NCBI GenBank assembly: GCA_025765615.1
Contig: JAIVFJ010000001.1
Coordinates: forward strand, 1-64,000
DNA from: Zopfochytrium polystomum
Taxonomy: Eukaryota; Chytridiomycota; Chytridiomycetes; Chytridiales; Chytridiaceae
Reading direction: 5' to 3'
DNA: 64,000 nucleotides
Shown: positions 13,684-25,494 of the stretch, one piece after another
How positions within the stretch are numbered: position 1 is the stretch's first letter
Layout of the letters: each line of letters begins with the position of its first letter
Notes under the pieces: model-generated
The model's database searches: none
The model's input: the letters and a program-made list of their open reading frames with translations, nothing else
What the model was told of the DNA's origin: nothing
Made by a program: the position numbers and the translations under genes

Positions 13684-16317
13684 CGCGAAACAGCAGGGTT
13701 GCCGAAGGAGGGGCTTTGAAATGCTTTCTGCAGGTTCTTTGTTTTGGTAAGCACAATGAATGAAAATTATGGATTAGTAATGAATATGATGGCGCAAGAG
13801 CGTTGCCACCGCGCATTCGCAAATGGACTTGACCCGATTCACCCGACATCCGACAATCACTCTGACAAACCATCCGCCATTCGTCGTCCGAACCCGAACC
13901 AAGTCGGCTCGGATAAATAAAAAAAAAGGAAATACTTGGAGTATTATCAGTGACTTCCCCTCGAATCACACCCTCCCGGCCGTGCCAGTGCCGTCGACAT
14001 CCACATCCCAGATCCATAATAAAAGCCTGCAGCTCGCCCTCTCCAGTCAGCAGAGTAGCCCGCTCAAATGAAGCACATCATCATCGCAACGGCTTCCGTG
14101 ACGCCGCTCAACTCTTCCGCCATCACCCCTGTTCAACTCCACCAACACCACCACCACCACCACCACCACCACCGCCCGTCCAGCCCACAATCGCCACGAA
14201 ACCCGAAGCCAAGCGCTTGTCGCCGTTTGCACGCTTCCTTTACAAGAAGCTCGAGGCCGAGGACTCATCTACCAAGGAAACTGCTTCATCTGTCGGGATC
14301 TGCGGTTGAAGGGTGAGTGACTTGCGTAAATCGGATTCTCCTTCTTTCCCGCCCTTCTTTTTTCGCTTCGGCTTGGCAACCTTTCCCTCTTTTCATACCT
14401 CGCAATTGTGCCCATACCATGCGACCCCATACCGTGCGACCCCATACCCAAAGCATGACGCTACATCTCTGCTTTCCCTCATCGAGTCACCTGTCCTTCA
14501 TGTTCAAAAACTGAGCCTTCGATTTCACAATACATTTACTTCTGTGATACATTGGCAGTTTGGATATTTATTCAGAGAATCGCGTTTCCAGTGAGGAGGT
14601 GGCAGACATATGGGAGCAGGGTTATGGTCAGTTGTTCAAAGTTTATATTCCACTGGGAACAAGGTGTCCGACACGCTTCAAGTTCATTCGATCGGTTACG
14701 ATGAACATCCCATGTGGTACGGAGTGTGGGTGTTTGAATCGAATGTGGTGCGAGGGAAAAAAATACGAAATGTTTCCTTGGTTTTTGTACCGAATGTCTC
14801 TTTTTCGGATTTTCCATCTTTCAATCTATTTTGGTACCTCCCGCAGTAGGGAGGCATCCTAGCCCCCGAGCATTGGCTCCTTCCCTTTGAATTCCAAACC
14901 CCTCGAAGCGCGCTGGTGCGTCCCGCCACCATGGTTTACATCACTTCGAAGACGAATCATTCGTTGCCGAGAAGCCACGTTCTCAAACGGCGCACTCGGG
15001 CTAACCACCGGGGCACAAACAAGCAAGCTTGTCCCTTCCACCGCGTCCAGATGAGTGGCTGGCCGCAAAGCTGCAGGGACCTAGCTCGTCGACGGTATAA
15101 AAGCTCGGTTCGCGAACATGATCCCCCACATCCACCACCACCCCACGCCCTTCTCCCGCATCATCTCCCGACCACCGTAAAAGGCTCCTTGAAATTCGAG
15201 TTGCTCCTCCGCGGGATCCATCTCTCACCGTGGATGTGTAACTTGGATTCAACGGAGAACCTTGGAAGCCCAAGTGCGTCATCGAGCCCCTCCCCCCCCG
15301 CCCCTTCAAAGATCGCATTCGAGGAATCAGTTCCCGTTTCTCGGGCAAAAGTTCAGTCTGAAACGTCGCGTGCCTTCCCGCTTTACCCCAATTCGCGCCA
15401 CCATCGAGGCCACAATTTTTTTAGAATAGCAATGAGAGGAAATTTGCAAATTTGGCCTTAATGCCGCAGGCTGACCATCCATCTTGCGCACTCAGCTTGC
15501 TTGGGCGGTTGAATTTGGTTTGCCAGAATGCTGCTTCAAGGTCCAAGCTTTCTGCCTCGCTGCTAATTTGAAGCGGGCCAGTAACTTGGACGTCTTTGGA
15601 GAATTGTTCGAAGGGAGCCGTAAAGGTGAACTTTGGGAATGACACATCGTTCGCCCCGTGCGATGAACGGCGTTCTCCAGTGTCCAAGCATCCTGCCCCA
15701 CTGCGCCATATTGGAATGTGAGTCAGTGACTCGGTGGATTTCTTTTATTGCGCTTTCTTTCTGTGTTTTAACTTCGTTCCTCCAACGTTCTTGCAAACCT
15801 CCGAGTTTGTCCAGGCAAACCCCAGGCAAGCCCCCATTTCGGTTGCATGCTCGTAACGTGGACGTTTTCGAACTTTGATCAAAGAATTCACAGCTTCCGC
15901 TAAAACATCTCCGTATCCCTGCTTCGACAGATTTACCGGCTTTTTATCAATACCACTTCCGTCGAATTGTACCGCACCTGCCCCCGCGATGCAAAACACC
16001 CAATCATCCAACGCATCACCGCTCGCCGTGTATCAATCAGTGCACTGTTGATTTTCCGATTGAACGACTACACAACAGGAAGGCCCAGCAAGATCACACT
16101 TTCGTGCACTTCCTCTCCAACATCCGTCGTCTTTTACTTGCGCGTTTTCAGCAAGCGAGGAAACGAACCCTAGATGAGACTTTCAGTTTAATGTGCCGGA
16201 ACGCTCCGTCGCTAATGTGGGTGGGAGTGGGGATCATGGCCGGTAATCGCAAAAAGGCTTCGGGCGATGATAATTTTGAGACATAATGTATTTATGATTT
16301 AAAGTACTGTCGTCACT
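13684..16317. other. Intergenic; no assured gene, possible small transcripts
   Basis: 2.6 kb without a recognised family. A 119-residue plus-strand frame at 13950-14309 has a poly-Pro tract and ends in a protein-like tail (SPFARFLYKKLEAED), directly followed by a GTGAGT donor-like site, so a small spliced gene is possible but unproven. A good TATA box is at 15096-15103. Remaining short frames look random. Confidence 0.3.
15096..15103 (+). promoter_or_regulatory. TATA box without an assigned gene
   Basis: Perfect TATAAAAG. An ATG follows at 15119 and opens a 20-codon frame only; the transcript it serves is not identified. Confidence 0.35.
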
Positions 16318-16391
16318 GGTTTCATGGTGTAGTTGGTTATCACATCTGTCTCACACACAGGAGGTCCCGAGTTCGAGCCTCGGTGAAACCA
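16318..16391 (+). tRNA. tRNA-Val (anticodon CAC)
   Basis: Complete cloverleaf of 74 nt. Acceptor GGTTTCA pairs with TGAAACC, followed by discriminator A. The D arm spans 16327-16343. The anticodon stem TCTGT/ACAGG closes a seven-base loop with anticodon CAC at 16352-16354. The T arm is CCGAG-TTCGAGC-CTCGG. There is no intron and no encoded CCA beyond the natural downstream bases. The anticodon decodes GUG, so this is a valine tRNA. It lies in an otherwise gene-poor stretch. Confidence 0.95.
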
Positions 16392-17384
16392 TATATGCAG
16401 ATTCAGTATTGCGATGTCCCACATCGTGGGTCTCACTTCACCTTTTGTTGATGAAACATGGTGATCCTCCAAAGAACTCAAGCTCATCAGCACAACTCAC
16501 ATAATGTTTCGGAGTCACTTTGGTTCATTGAAGCAAACAGAAAGAGAAAAAAGATGAAGGTGAAATAAAAACAAAATGTTGAAGAAACGGGTGAACCAAC
16601 ATATGAGCCGCCTGCATCGATGAGGTTTGTTTTTTTTGAGGAAGGGTGACGGATTGGAGCAGGAGTCGAGCGAGGTCAGCATTCGTTTCGGATGTACAAC
16701 ACCCGAATTGTGGGGGCCGAGGGATCGGGATTTGTGAAGAGAGGGGTGGGCGGTGTACATACAGGCGGTTACGAGCGTGGAGGTTGATCTCCCGCCCAAA
16801 ACCCTCCAGGGCGGGGAGGGGGTATCACAGAACGTTCGCGCCATCCGCGACCCTCTCGCAAGAAGGCTTACCCCACGCGAACTGGTTCCGAATGCGGCCA
16901 GGAGATGCGAAAGAAAAACAAACCCACCCCCGCATAAAAAGATGACGACTTCTACACAAAAACCACCTTTTTCCTTACACCTTTGCCACTACCTACGCAT
17001 TGGCGGGAGGATAAACGCGTCCATATGCCACGCCATACTGCTAAAAGAATAGCCAGTAAGGGGTAAACAAGCGGTCTCACAGCGGCATACTATACCCGTG
17101 TGTGCACAAAGACGGATCTTTTTGCACAAGCCTTACCATTCCCGCAGGTCGTTCGCACTTACCCGGGAAGGAAGAGAGGGCCGTGTACACGGGGTAAACG
17201 GGCAAAGGAGTGGAGGTGGAGGAAAAGGGAGGGAGGCCAAAAAAAAAAGTGGACGGACCACAAGCAACCTCCAAAACAACGCTTTTGGGGGGACCATCAC
17301 CTGCCTCGGGTTCAACACTGGCTCTATGATAGTTACCTCATTGCTCATCAACGCCGAGGGCTCCTGCTTCGGTACCGACCGCTG
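16392..17384. other. Intergenic, nothing recognised
   Basis: About 1 kb between the tRNA and the end of U1-70K. The RD/SR-like C-terminus of U1-70K may extend to 17348 if the frame break described there is a sequencing error. No other family-like frame was seen. Confidence 0.35.
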
Positions 17385-17957
17385 TCACCACCACGCCGAT
17401 CGTCGTACCGACCACGGGGCGGCCCCGCGATCCCGATCGCCGTACCCACCACCCCCGCCGTACCCGTTGCCGCTCCCTCCGTACCCACCACCACCCCTGC
17501 CTCCGCGCGAGCCGCCGTAGCCGCCGCTGTCGCCGTATCCCCGACTACCACGCCGGTCATCGTAGCCTCCACCGCCGCCACTGCTCCGGTAGCCGCCACC
17601 GCCTCCACCGCCTCCACCGCGACCTCCGTCGTCGCGGTATCCTCCACCGCCTCCGCCGCCGCTGCCGCCGCCCGCCGCGTATCCGCCGTCGCGCCCGCTG
17701 TACCGCTGGTTCACGTCAGGCCCGCCAATGCGAGTTCCGCCGAGGCCGCCGCCGAGCCGCCGGGGTTTCCACCCTTTGACGGTGCGTCCGCGCTCCACGT
17801 CGACGACGATGCGGCGTCCATCGAGCTTGATGCCGTCGGCGTCCTTGTAGGCTGCGGTCAGGTCTCGCTCCCGTTCGAACTCGATGAAGGCATAGCCGCG
17901 TGCTGCTTCTTTTTTATCCGCAGTCTTGTCAACGATGAGTCGGACCTGCGGAAGGGC

Positions 17958-18004
<47 letters not shown>

Positions 18005-18742
18005 GAGAGCGAACAGACGACGATTAATTACAGAAGCGGACACTCACGGAAATAATGGGACCGTATCGCTCAAATTCGCGTCGTAGCATGCGCTCTGTGG
18101 TCGTATAGCTCTAAAATAATTGGAGGGTTAGCCTGCAGCGTTCACCATTGTGGAAATGAATCTCACCAGTCGCCCTACAAACAGCGTCTTGTAAGGATCC
18201 GACGTGATGTTCTGATCGCCATTGGGATCCCATTCGGCGAGGGCGCGTTCAACAGCCTCTTCCGCTTTTTTTTGCCTCTCAAGCAACTTTTTTCATCCGA
18301 GGGCGATGCGAGGAATGTTGGATCAGCGTCAAACATTGGAAGATCACCTTTTTTACCTTTTGCTTCTTCCTGTCCTCGATGGAGAGGGTCGGAACGTCGT
18401 CCTTGCCGTGGCCTTCGCATCGCTCGAGCACACTTGCAAGGCCAGTGATGTTGGATCGCCTGACATCCGGGTAGTAAGGGCCGATTGGCGGAAGGTACGG
18501 CAGTGGGGGCCGCGGGGCAAAGAGCTTCAAGAGGTTTGCTGCGCAGTGAGGGAAGGGGAGGGTGAGCACAGTAACGAAATTGAGCACAAAGGTATCTGCA
18601 GAAAACAGAAGCAAGCAAAAGATCGCTTCCATGGGTGTAGTGGGGTGGGCGTCTTCCTCCAAGTGCGATGGATCGCGCGGCAGCCGTTAGGGTTGGCGAT
18701 CTGGCACGGACTGCGACACTCACGGGGAAGCTGGGAGGTCAT
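17385..18742 (-). CDS. U1 small nuclear ribonucleoprotein 70 kDa (U1-70K)
   Basis: Five phase-consistent exons (18724-18742, 18357-18538, 18167-18286, 18048-18110, 17385-17945) give 314 residues. The first exon is only 19 nt and encodes MTSQLP plus one base. The N-terminal block [19 protein letters not shown] is the U1-70K signature that contacts the U1 core. The RRM has RNP2 LFVGRL (about 102-107) and RNP1 RGYAFIEF (about 145-152), followed by the diagnostic [20 protein letters not shown] segment and a Gly/Arg/Tyr-rich tail. It binds U1 snRNA stem-loop I and helps recognise 5' splice sites in the nucleus. The called stop at 17385 follows a frame break near 17425 at a GGGG run; removing one base would give a DDRRGG...RSRSPRR tail ending at 17348, which looks more authentic. 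Intron 4 holds a 40-base homopolymer (poly-T in gene sense). Confidence 0.93.
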
Positions 18743-19473
18743 TACTTCGATACAACGACCACCACGAAAATGGAATTTGTTCGTTCAGTTGTCCCCTTCG
18801 TTCCTCTCAGTCGTGTTAGATGAGGCTGGCATTACATGCAGATTAAGATTCCTGCTGATCCCTTTTTCCTCTTTTCGAATCTACCCAAAAGCTCCCACGT
18901 GGAGCACTTGCAGCGCCAGGGGAATCCATTTGAAGATTAAGCTGGCCTGCTCACTTTCCCGGCGCGAAACGAGCAAGTTATCGTCAAAATCTCAAACTCA
19001 CTCCGCTATTGATCCCTGTGACGGTAGTAGTAGTCCATGACACTCACCGCACCCACAGCGAGAGCCTCCACACTGCTGTGCGAACAGAGCCCGCGTCGCC
19101 AGCCGTAGCCGCTCACCCTGGGTGATTGGGCAAAATCCTTGCTTGGGTTAGCTTCAAAAAACAAAAAAAATACTTCAAACAGAAGTCAGACACCTGTACC
19201 TCTTGCACCCTCTTGCAGTGGAAACGCGCGCCGTGTCCTTTGGAATCACACCGAAAAGCACAAGAAACTCGACTCCACGGTGGACTCTGGCCTTTTGAAT
19301 CCAGCGCGCGGCGCCGGCAAGCGAATGGCAAGCGGCGGCAGTCAAGTCGAGCACGACGACGACGGTCTGGTTGGGGACTAGCAGAGAGCGACGGTCAACA
19401 CCTCCTTGTATTCCATTAATTGCAAGAAGACTTGTGCACGTTGCCATCTCATCACGCGCGTCTCTAAAAAATC
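18743..19473. other. Spacer between U1-70K start and HEAT-protein stop
   Basis: Both neighbouring genes are on the minus strand, so this should hold the U1-70K promoter and the 3' end of the HEAT gene. No canonical TATA or family-like frame was recognised. Confidence 0.35.
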
Positions 19474-22400
19474 CTAAACCACATCCACCAGACCCTTCCT
19501 TTCGCCGTCACCCCCCGCCTTATTCCGCCCCACTCTCCGCCCCACCCTCCGCCCATCCGACGGCGGCATTCCCAAGCTCATCTTCCGTCTCCGCGTCCTC
19601 ACCGCCGTCGCGTCCCTCGGATGCCTAAACGGCAGCGGCTTATCGTAGTCGAGGTCGATCTCGCGGATGCCGGGCAGCAGCTCGTCGGCGGACTCGAGGG
19701 CCATGCGGACGACCTGGCGCATGACCTGGCGCGGGTTAGACAGCTTCTTGACGTGGTGGATGACGGCGCGGTGCTCGCGGTCGCCGACGAGCGAGTCGCG
19801 GAAGTAGATTTCGACTTCGCGGCGCGTGTGGCCTTGCAGGGAGGACGGGAGGGGTCCGCCGGCCATGGACGGGATTTTGGGGAGAGGGTTGTGCGCGGGT
19901 GGGGCCGCGGGGGAAGTGTGGTCGTTGAGGCTCCCGCTGCGCGTAGCGGTGCGGTACGGCTGCTGGGAGTGCGCGTCGGTCGTGGACGTTTGCGGGGATG
20001 AGGCGGCGGTGGGTAATGCGGGATTGTTGGCGCTTTCCGCAGCGGCCGCCGTGGTGTTGGACGCTTTGAGCAGCGACGACGGTGCTTTTACGGGCGTCGG
20101 TCGTACCTCGCCGAAAGGAATCGCCGCGACTGTGTGCGACAACTCTCCCGCCCCCGCCGTTGCGCCCCCCTGCTCTCTAGGACTGTCGTCTTTTTTCGCC
20201 TCATCCGCGCGCCCAGAGGTTTCGGCCTTTTCGGCCTCGTCGGGCCTCGTATCAGCCGTTCCCGATCTGCCGGGCGAATTCGAAGCGGTAGAGGGCAAAA
20301 CCAGCATCAACCCGCCGTTGTCTATGAGCTTTCTCTCTGCTTCTCGGCGGACCTCGGCGCTGCGGTCCATCTCGGACATCATCAACACACTCTCGCGGAT
20401 GGTTGGATCGCGCAGCAGGAGGCCAAGTGATGCAGCAGCCCTGACGGCCTCTATCCGAACCGAGGGGGAGCTGTCGTGGTTGAGGCACCAGTGCAGAGAT
20501 TCGCAGATGCGCGGCTCGCAGCATTTTGAGTATCCAATTGCTTTTTGCGTAATTTAATAAGTTGGGCGTAAGGAGCTCCTGAATTTGCGTCCTTGCATTA
20601 TCTCACCTTCAACTGCAGCAGTTCGAACACGCTCATCTGAGTCGGCGAAACGCTCAAGTAGCGTGTTTATCATCACCCGATCGTCTGGTTTTACAAACCT
20701 TCTGGCCAGCTGCAATATACGGTGAGCTGCTCTATTATTCGAGCTGCGGTGTCTTTCAACATTCAATTTTGATACCCATACCTTGCAAGCCTCCAACCGC
20801 ACTGTAGCGAACATATCTGAAAAAGCATTCAAAAAGCCAGCAACAGCAGTCGGGGGAACGACGCCCTCGACCGCCTCCAAGCACTTGAGCGCATCGACTC
20901 TCATCGACGAGTGCGGGGAGTCTAGAAGTCCCACGATCCACTCAAAGACCGCGTCGCCTCTGCCGAGTTTAGCGAGGGCGGCGGTAGCGGCGGCCTTGAC
21001 ATCCTTCGACCAGTCGTTCCACATCATGTTGAGCAGGGCCTCGACGACCCTGCTGACGAGCTGGTCGAGGCGGCCGCGGTAGCGTCGCTCGCGCTCGACG
21101 GCGGCGTCGGCCATGGATTTGCGTCGCAGGCGGCTGGCGGCGGCGGCGGCGGCCACCGCGTCTTCGGAGTAGCTTGCCGCGCTGCTCTTTCGACTTGTGC
21201 CGGTGCTTCCTCCACCGCCCGCCGACGAGTTGTCTCGCTGCCAGTTCGGAGAGAGGCTGTCCTTGTTGGTGCCTGATTGTGGTGCGCCAAAACTCACTTG
21301 CCGAAGGCCAGCACCGTTACTACCACCCCTGTTTGCTGGACTGAGCGAGTAGTTGCCGCCAGGGACACCGCCGATAATAGGGGATGCGGTGGCGGCCGCA
21401 AGCGAGAACTGACTCTTGCCGAGGGTCGTGCTTGTCGCTTTAAATCCTCCGCCAGTGCGGAGAGGCAGGTCGTCGTCCTGCGAGCTGTCGGCGGCGGCAC
21501 CCGACGATCCGGCGCCACCAAGGTTGAGCATGGAGCGCGATGCACCTGATCGTAGAAGCCCGTTGAAGACGTGCTCCTGTGGCCTGAGAGCTGAGTTGGA
21601 CTCTACCACACTGATATCGACTGTCGCAGGTAAGTGGCTAAAAGTTGGCGCCGCCGCGCCGTCTCCCACCCCACGCTCCACCTTCGTGCACCAGCGCTCA
21701 AGCAGCTCGATGACGTCGATACGGACTTTCCAGCTTGTGCTTCCGGCTTCCAGTAGGAGTGTTTCGATGACAGCAGCAGCGTTGAAGTGGTCGACATTTG
21801 CAAGAACCTCGATGGCTGTGTGTCGTCTGTGAGCATCGACGTCTCCAAGGCCTCCGATGATGACGCGAAGGATGCGGCGGTCAAAAGCTCCGGTGCCGAT
21901 CAACTCTACTGCGGCGAAAAACATTTCCTCGGGGGTTCCCCTCTTCAGCATGTCGTTGAGGGCGAATCGGAAGTAGATGGCATCCCACCGGGCTAGACCA
22001 GTACCGCGACGGTGTGCGCCGGTCGCGACCATCAGCCGGGCCGCCTCAAATCGCAGCTCTTGCGTGGCGACTTCGCTTCGTAGTGCAAGAGAGATCGTTT
22101 GAAGCAGGGCGGCATACGCTGGTGTGCCAGGAACAGGTGCATCTTTAAGCCTGGTGTAGGGAGTTTCAAGAAAGTCTCCCAGTCGCTCGATGACCAATGG
22201 GGCTTCACCGATATCCTTCGGGGCGCCGGGGGCTTTATCTTTTGAATGGTCAGGCTTTGGGTCTTCGAGACGGCTCACCCGACGTACTGGTCATGCGAAA
22301 AAAACAGACTTGTTAGTCAGTCGTCGAAACCGATTACCTCTTACTCATTGACACAAAAGCGGCCAGGCTAAAAATACTGGCCTCGACTGGAGGACGATAA

Positions 22401-25085
22401 CTGCTCTTGCTCTGTGCAAAGCTGATGTGCTTCGCTTTGAACTTTCTAAAGAATGTGCCAGACAGGGCATGCTGCGAAATTGTTAGCCATATTCGTCACA
22501 ATCCAGTCAGCTTTGCAGAGATTTTACACACCTTGGCATCGGAACTGCTCATGGAGTTCAGATCGTCATTGCTCATTCCATCAGACCCTCCAAGCATCTC
22601 CATATTGCCAGGCTCGCTGCCAACGACCTCGTCCTCGCCCTGTTCGCTTCCCGATCCGTCGTCAACGTCGACCGGCGGCGGCGCGTCCTCAGCGTTGGGC
22701 AGCACAAACTGGAAATCCGCGTCGCGCTCGCCGGCTGCGAGCATCGGATCAGCTACAATGCCACCGCTGGCCTGAATACGGTAGCGGCGCTTTCGGCGCC
22801 GCCGCCTGCTGCCAGCGTCGCCGCCCGCCACCGTTCCGGCGGTCAAGATGCCGGAGGGAGAGCGGACGTCGGTGGCGGCGCCATACGAGGCAGCGGCGGC
22901 ACCAGCGAAGCTGACACCCAGCTGCAGCGGGGTAGGTTTCATTACATCCATGCTTGGCGCGCCGGCGCCAGTGAGGGTAAGGTTTAGTCGTCGTTCCAGC
23001 TCGTCTCCATTTACAGCGTCGTGGTCGGCACCCGCCCTGTGCTGGTGATGCGGCTGCTGGGATGCATCGACCATTGCACCGGACGCACCACCCGCCCCGC
23101 TGCCGCTCTCTGGCTCCCCGTCGGCTCCCGCAGAGGCGGCTGCCGCCGCAGCCACCTCAGCCAAGGAGTAGTTTCTGGTAAATTTTTTGAGGAGCCGAAA
23201 GGTGGACAGCGAGACTGTTCGCTTGGCGACGACTGGCGCGGTGTCGTCTGACGCGTTGGCGGAAAGGACCGAGGCGGCACGGGAAACGGCAGCGCTGCCG
23301 GGCGTGACCGAGCTCGCGCGTGTCGGAGGAGTGGACTGCCGCGTCAAATGGTTCTCTTCCTCATGCGGCCATGATACCGTTTTCGACTTGCGCATTGATG
23401 CGGACAGCCGGGGTGTTTCCGCGCTGCCGCCAGTCTCCCATACTTCTTCTGGTCTGATCGACGCTGCTGTAGTTGGACGCCCGTCCTCCGGAAAACTCTC
23501 ATCCTCGTCAAACCCACCATCGCGGCTTTCATAGAGTGAAACCGGATCTTCAAAGTCATCAACGAGCGCGCTGCTAGAAGGCGGGCTCGCATCCGCCCCG
23601 AAAGCTTCCTGGTCGGCCAGAACAACTGACAAATCGACTTTCTCTACCTTTTGCCACACTTCGAGCATATACTTGACGTTCTTTTTCAGGGCCTTGAGGC
23701 GTTCCGTTTTTGTCCAAGACTCTTTGTCGGGGCCCGTCGACTCGCTGAGTGAGCGGTGTCGCGAAATCGCCGACGCTGCGTCTCCCGAGGGCATACGTGT
23801 CGAGACTTTCGACTCTGCGGCATCGGCGCCCCCAGATTTGCGGCTCGTCGGTCGCGTCGTCATCAGCTCTGTTCGCGGCGTCACAGCGATCGCGGTGGGC
23901 TCGGCGAAAACGGCATCGCGGCCCTTGAGCGAAAACGGCCAGTCCTTCAGCATCACCGCGACTTCGTCGTCGAACTGCAAGCTAACGTGATCTCCGTCCA
24001 TCGACGAAGCAACGCCGCGACTTCGCCACTGTTGCCGCTTCCTTTCGTCTTTCAGCTGCCGGCAGTACTCGTCAAAGTCGCGTAGCTTGGCTTCGTACGC
24101 GGGCGGGAGGCGAGCGGGCGGGCGGACAAGAGGAGTGCGGGTGCCGGGCACAAGGGGGACGTCGATAGCGGCTGCGACTGGGTTTTCGTGGCGTCGCCGA
24201 TCGCTGAGGCTAACACCGTTGCTCAGGGAGAGATGCAGCTCGCGATCGCTTGATTTGGCGATCGCGCTCCTCTTCGATTGTGCCGCCTTCTTGCCGAGGA
24301 CGATGTGCATGAGATCCTTGCGGTGCGGTCGAGGGGTGAGTTCGAACGGGTCGCATGCCGGCCAGATCGGCGGCTCGCAGACGCCTCGGTAATCCATGAC
24401 AAACCCGCCTCCGCCCAGGCCCAGCGTCCGCCAAATCCCCCCTGTATGTAATTTCGAAGGGTAAAAATTATCATGCGCCTCGTCTTCGCGGACTTGGGTC
24501 TGGTGTCGCGTATCCGTTCGAGGAGCGGCTTGCGGGGGCGCTAATTGGGAAATGCGGCAGGGCTGCCGTTGGCATCCGGTCGCGTTTGTTCTTTGAACCC
24601 GTTTTGGGGGTGGCACCTCGCTTCACCACTTTGTTCACCCGTGCCTCCTCGTATCGGATGCAATTCCAACCAGATCACCAGGCAAACACGACAAAACCTG
24701 GCTCGTTCGTTGGCTCGCTGTATCAAAATTGGGCCCCCGCTTCACCTCAGCTCTCTCTCTGTCCCACCTTACCGTGAACGCGACTCTTAACCCCATCTTT
24801 GCACCAACCTGCACCCGCCCAAGCAGGATTACCCATTTTCTACTCACCGCCGCCTTTCTCACGACCGTCGGCGTCGGCGTCAGCGCCGACGAGCTTGCGA
24901 CTAAAGGCAGTCTCGCCAAGAGAAACAACCAGCTGGTCGTCTACCAAAGCTAAGTAACTCTCGGTGCGCCCGGCACGAGAAGTAACTCTCGGTGCGCCCG
25001 GCACGAGAACCGACTTTGTCGTCGAGTCCGTGCCGGGCACGACGAGCTCGTTCTTGATCCGAACTTCGGGACGGGGCTTGCGCAT
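19474..25085 (-). CDS. Large HEAT-repeat protein (possibly HEATR4-like)
   Basis: Five exons fit in phase: 24848-25085, 22532-24540, 22345-22471, 20607-22286 and 19474-20540, totalling 5121 nt and 1706 residues. Exons 1-2 encode a long, mostly disordered N-terminus with basic and Ser/Pro-rich stretches and a conserved-looking segment (VMDYRGVCEPPIWPACDPFELTP split across lines of the exon at about 24340-24400). Two blocks of HEAT-type helical repeats follow (about residues 870-990 and 1180-1440), separated by a Gly/Ser-rich linker, then a disordered tail. HEAT solenoids are protein-binding scaffolds. The layout recalls HEATR4 of animals, whose function is poorly known, but I cannot confirm orthology. 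Exon 1 is the least certain; an alternative start is ATG 24397. A 28-bp tandem duplication lies inside exon 1. Confidence 0.7.
24956..25011. repeat. 28-bp tandem duplication in HEAT-protein exon 1
   Basis: AGTAACTCTCGGTGCGCCCG with its continuation occurs twice head to tail. The unit is not a multiple of three, so the two copies encode different residues, and the proposed exon is open only with both copies present. Confidence 0.8.
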
Positions 25086-25237
25086 GAATTATTGATACAT
25101 GATGATGATATACATGCTGTAATAGTTGCTAGGCAAGCGTGACCGGCACAGGGTAAAAACCTCTCCTATATTATCTGCTTGAGCAGAGGAGGAGGAAAAC
25201 TGTTGACCCCAGGTTTCCGTTCCACTTAATACTCGGA
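25086..25237. other. Upstream region of the HEAT gene
   Basis: Short AT-richer stretch marking the switch from GC-rich genes to the transposon-derived region. No gene seen. Confidence 0.4.
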
Positions 25238-25392
25238 GTATTTGTCATCAGCGCAAGCCAGCGCCCAGGTCTGCATTGGCAGTGGCTCGCTCTCCCATGG
25301 GCATTGTGAGAATGATAACTGACAGTCACAATAGGTTCGGGTCTGTCTTATGCCTCTTGCTGCTAACCATTCAGTTCCGCCTAACAACATTC
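25238..25392 (+). repeat. Dispersed repeat, copy 1
   Basis: Runs from GTATTTGTCATCAGCGCAAG to the TTCCGCCTAACA end. A second copy in the same orientation is at 27691-27840, about 90% identical by eye. The last ~36 bp (CCTCTTGCTGCTAACC...) also recurs near 55975. Probably the terminal part of a transposable element not otherwise identified. Confidence 0.75.
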
Positions 25393-25494
25393 AAATGGAA
25401 TTCGACCAGTGCGAGTGTTTTGCACACGATTGCACAGGAATGAAGCATGGCGTATTGCGTAGGACCAGAAGAACTGCAGTAAGCTGAGCTTCGA

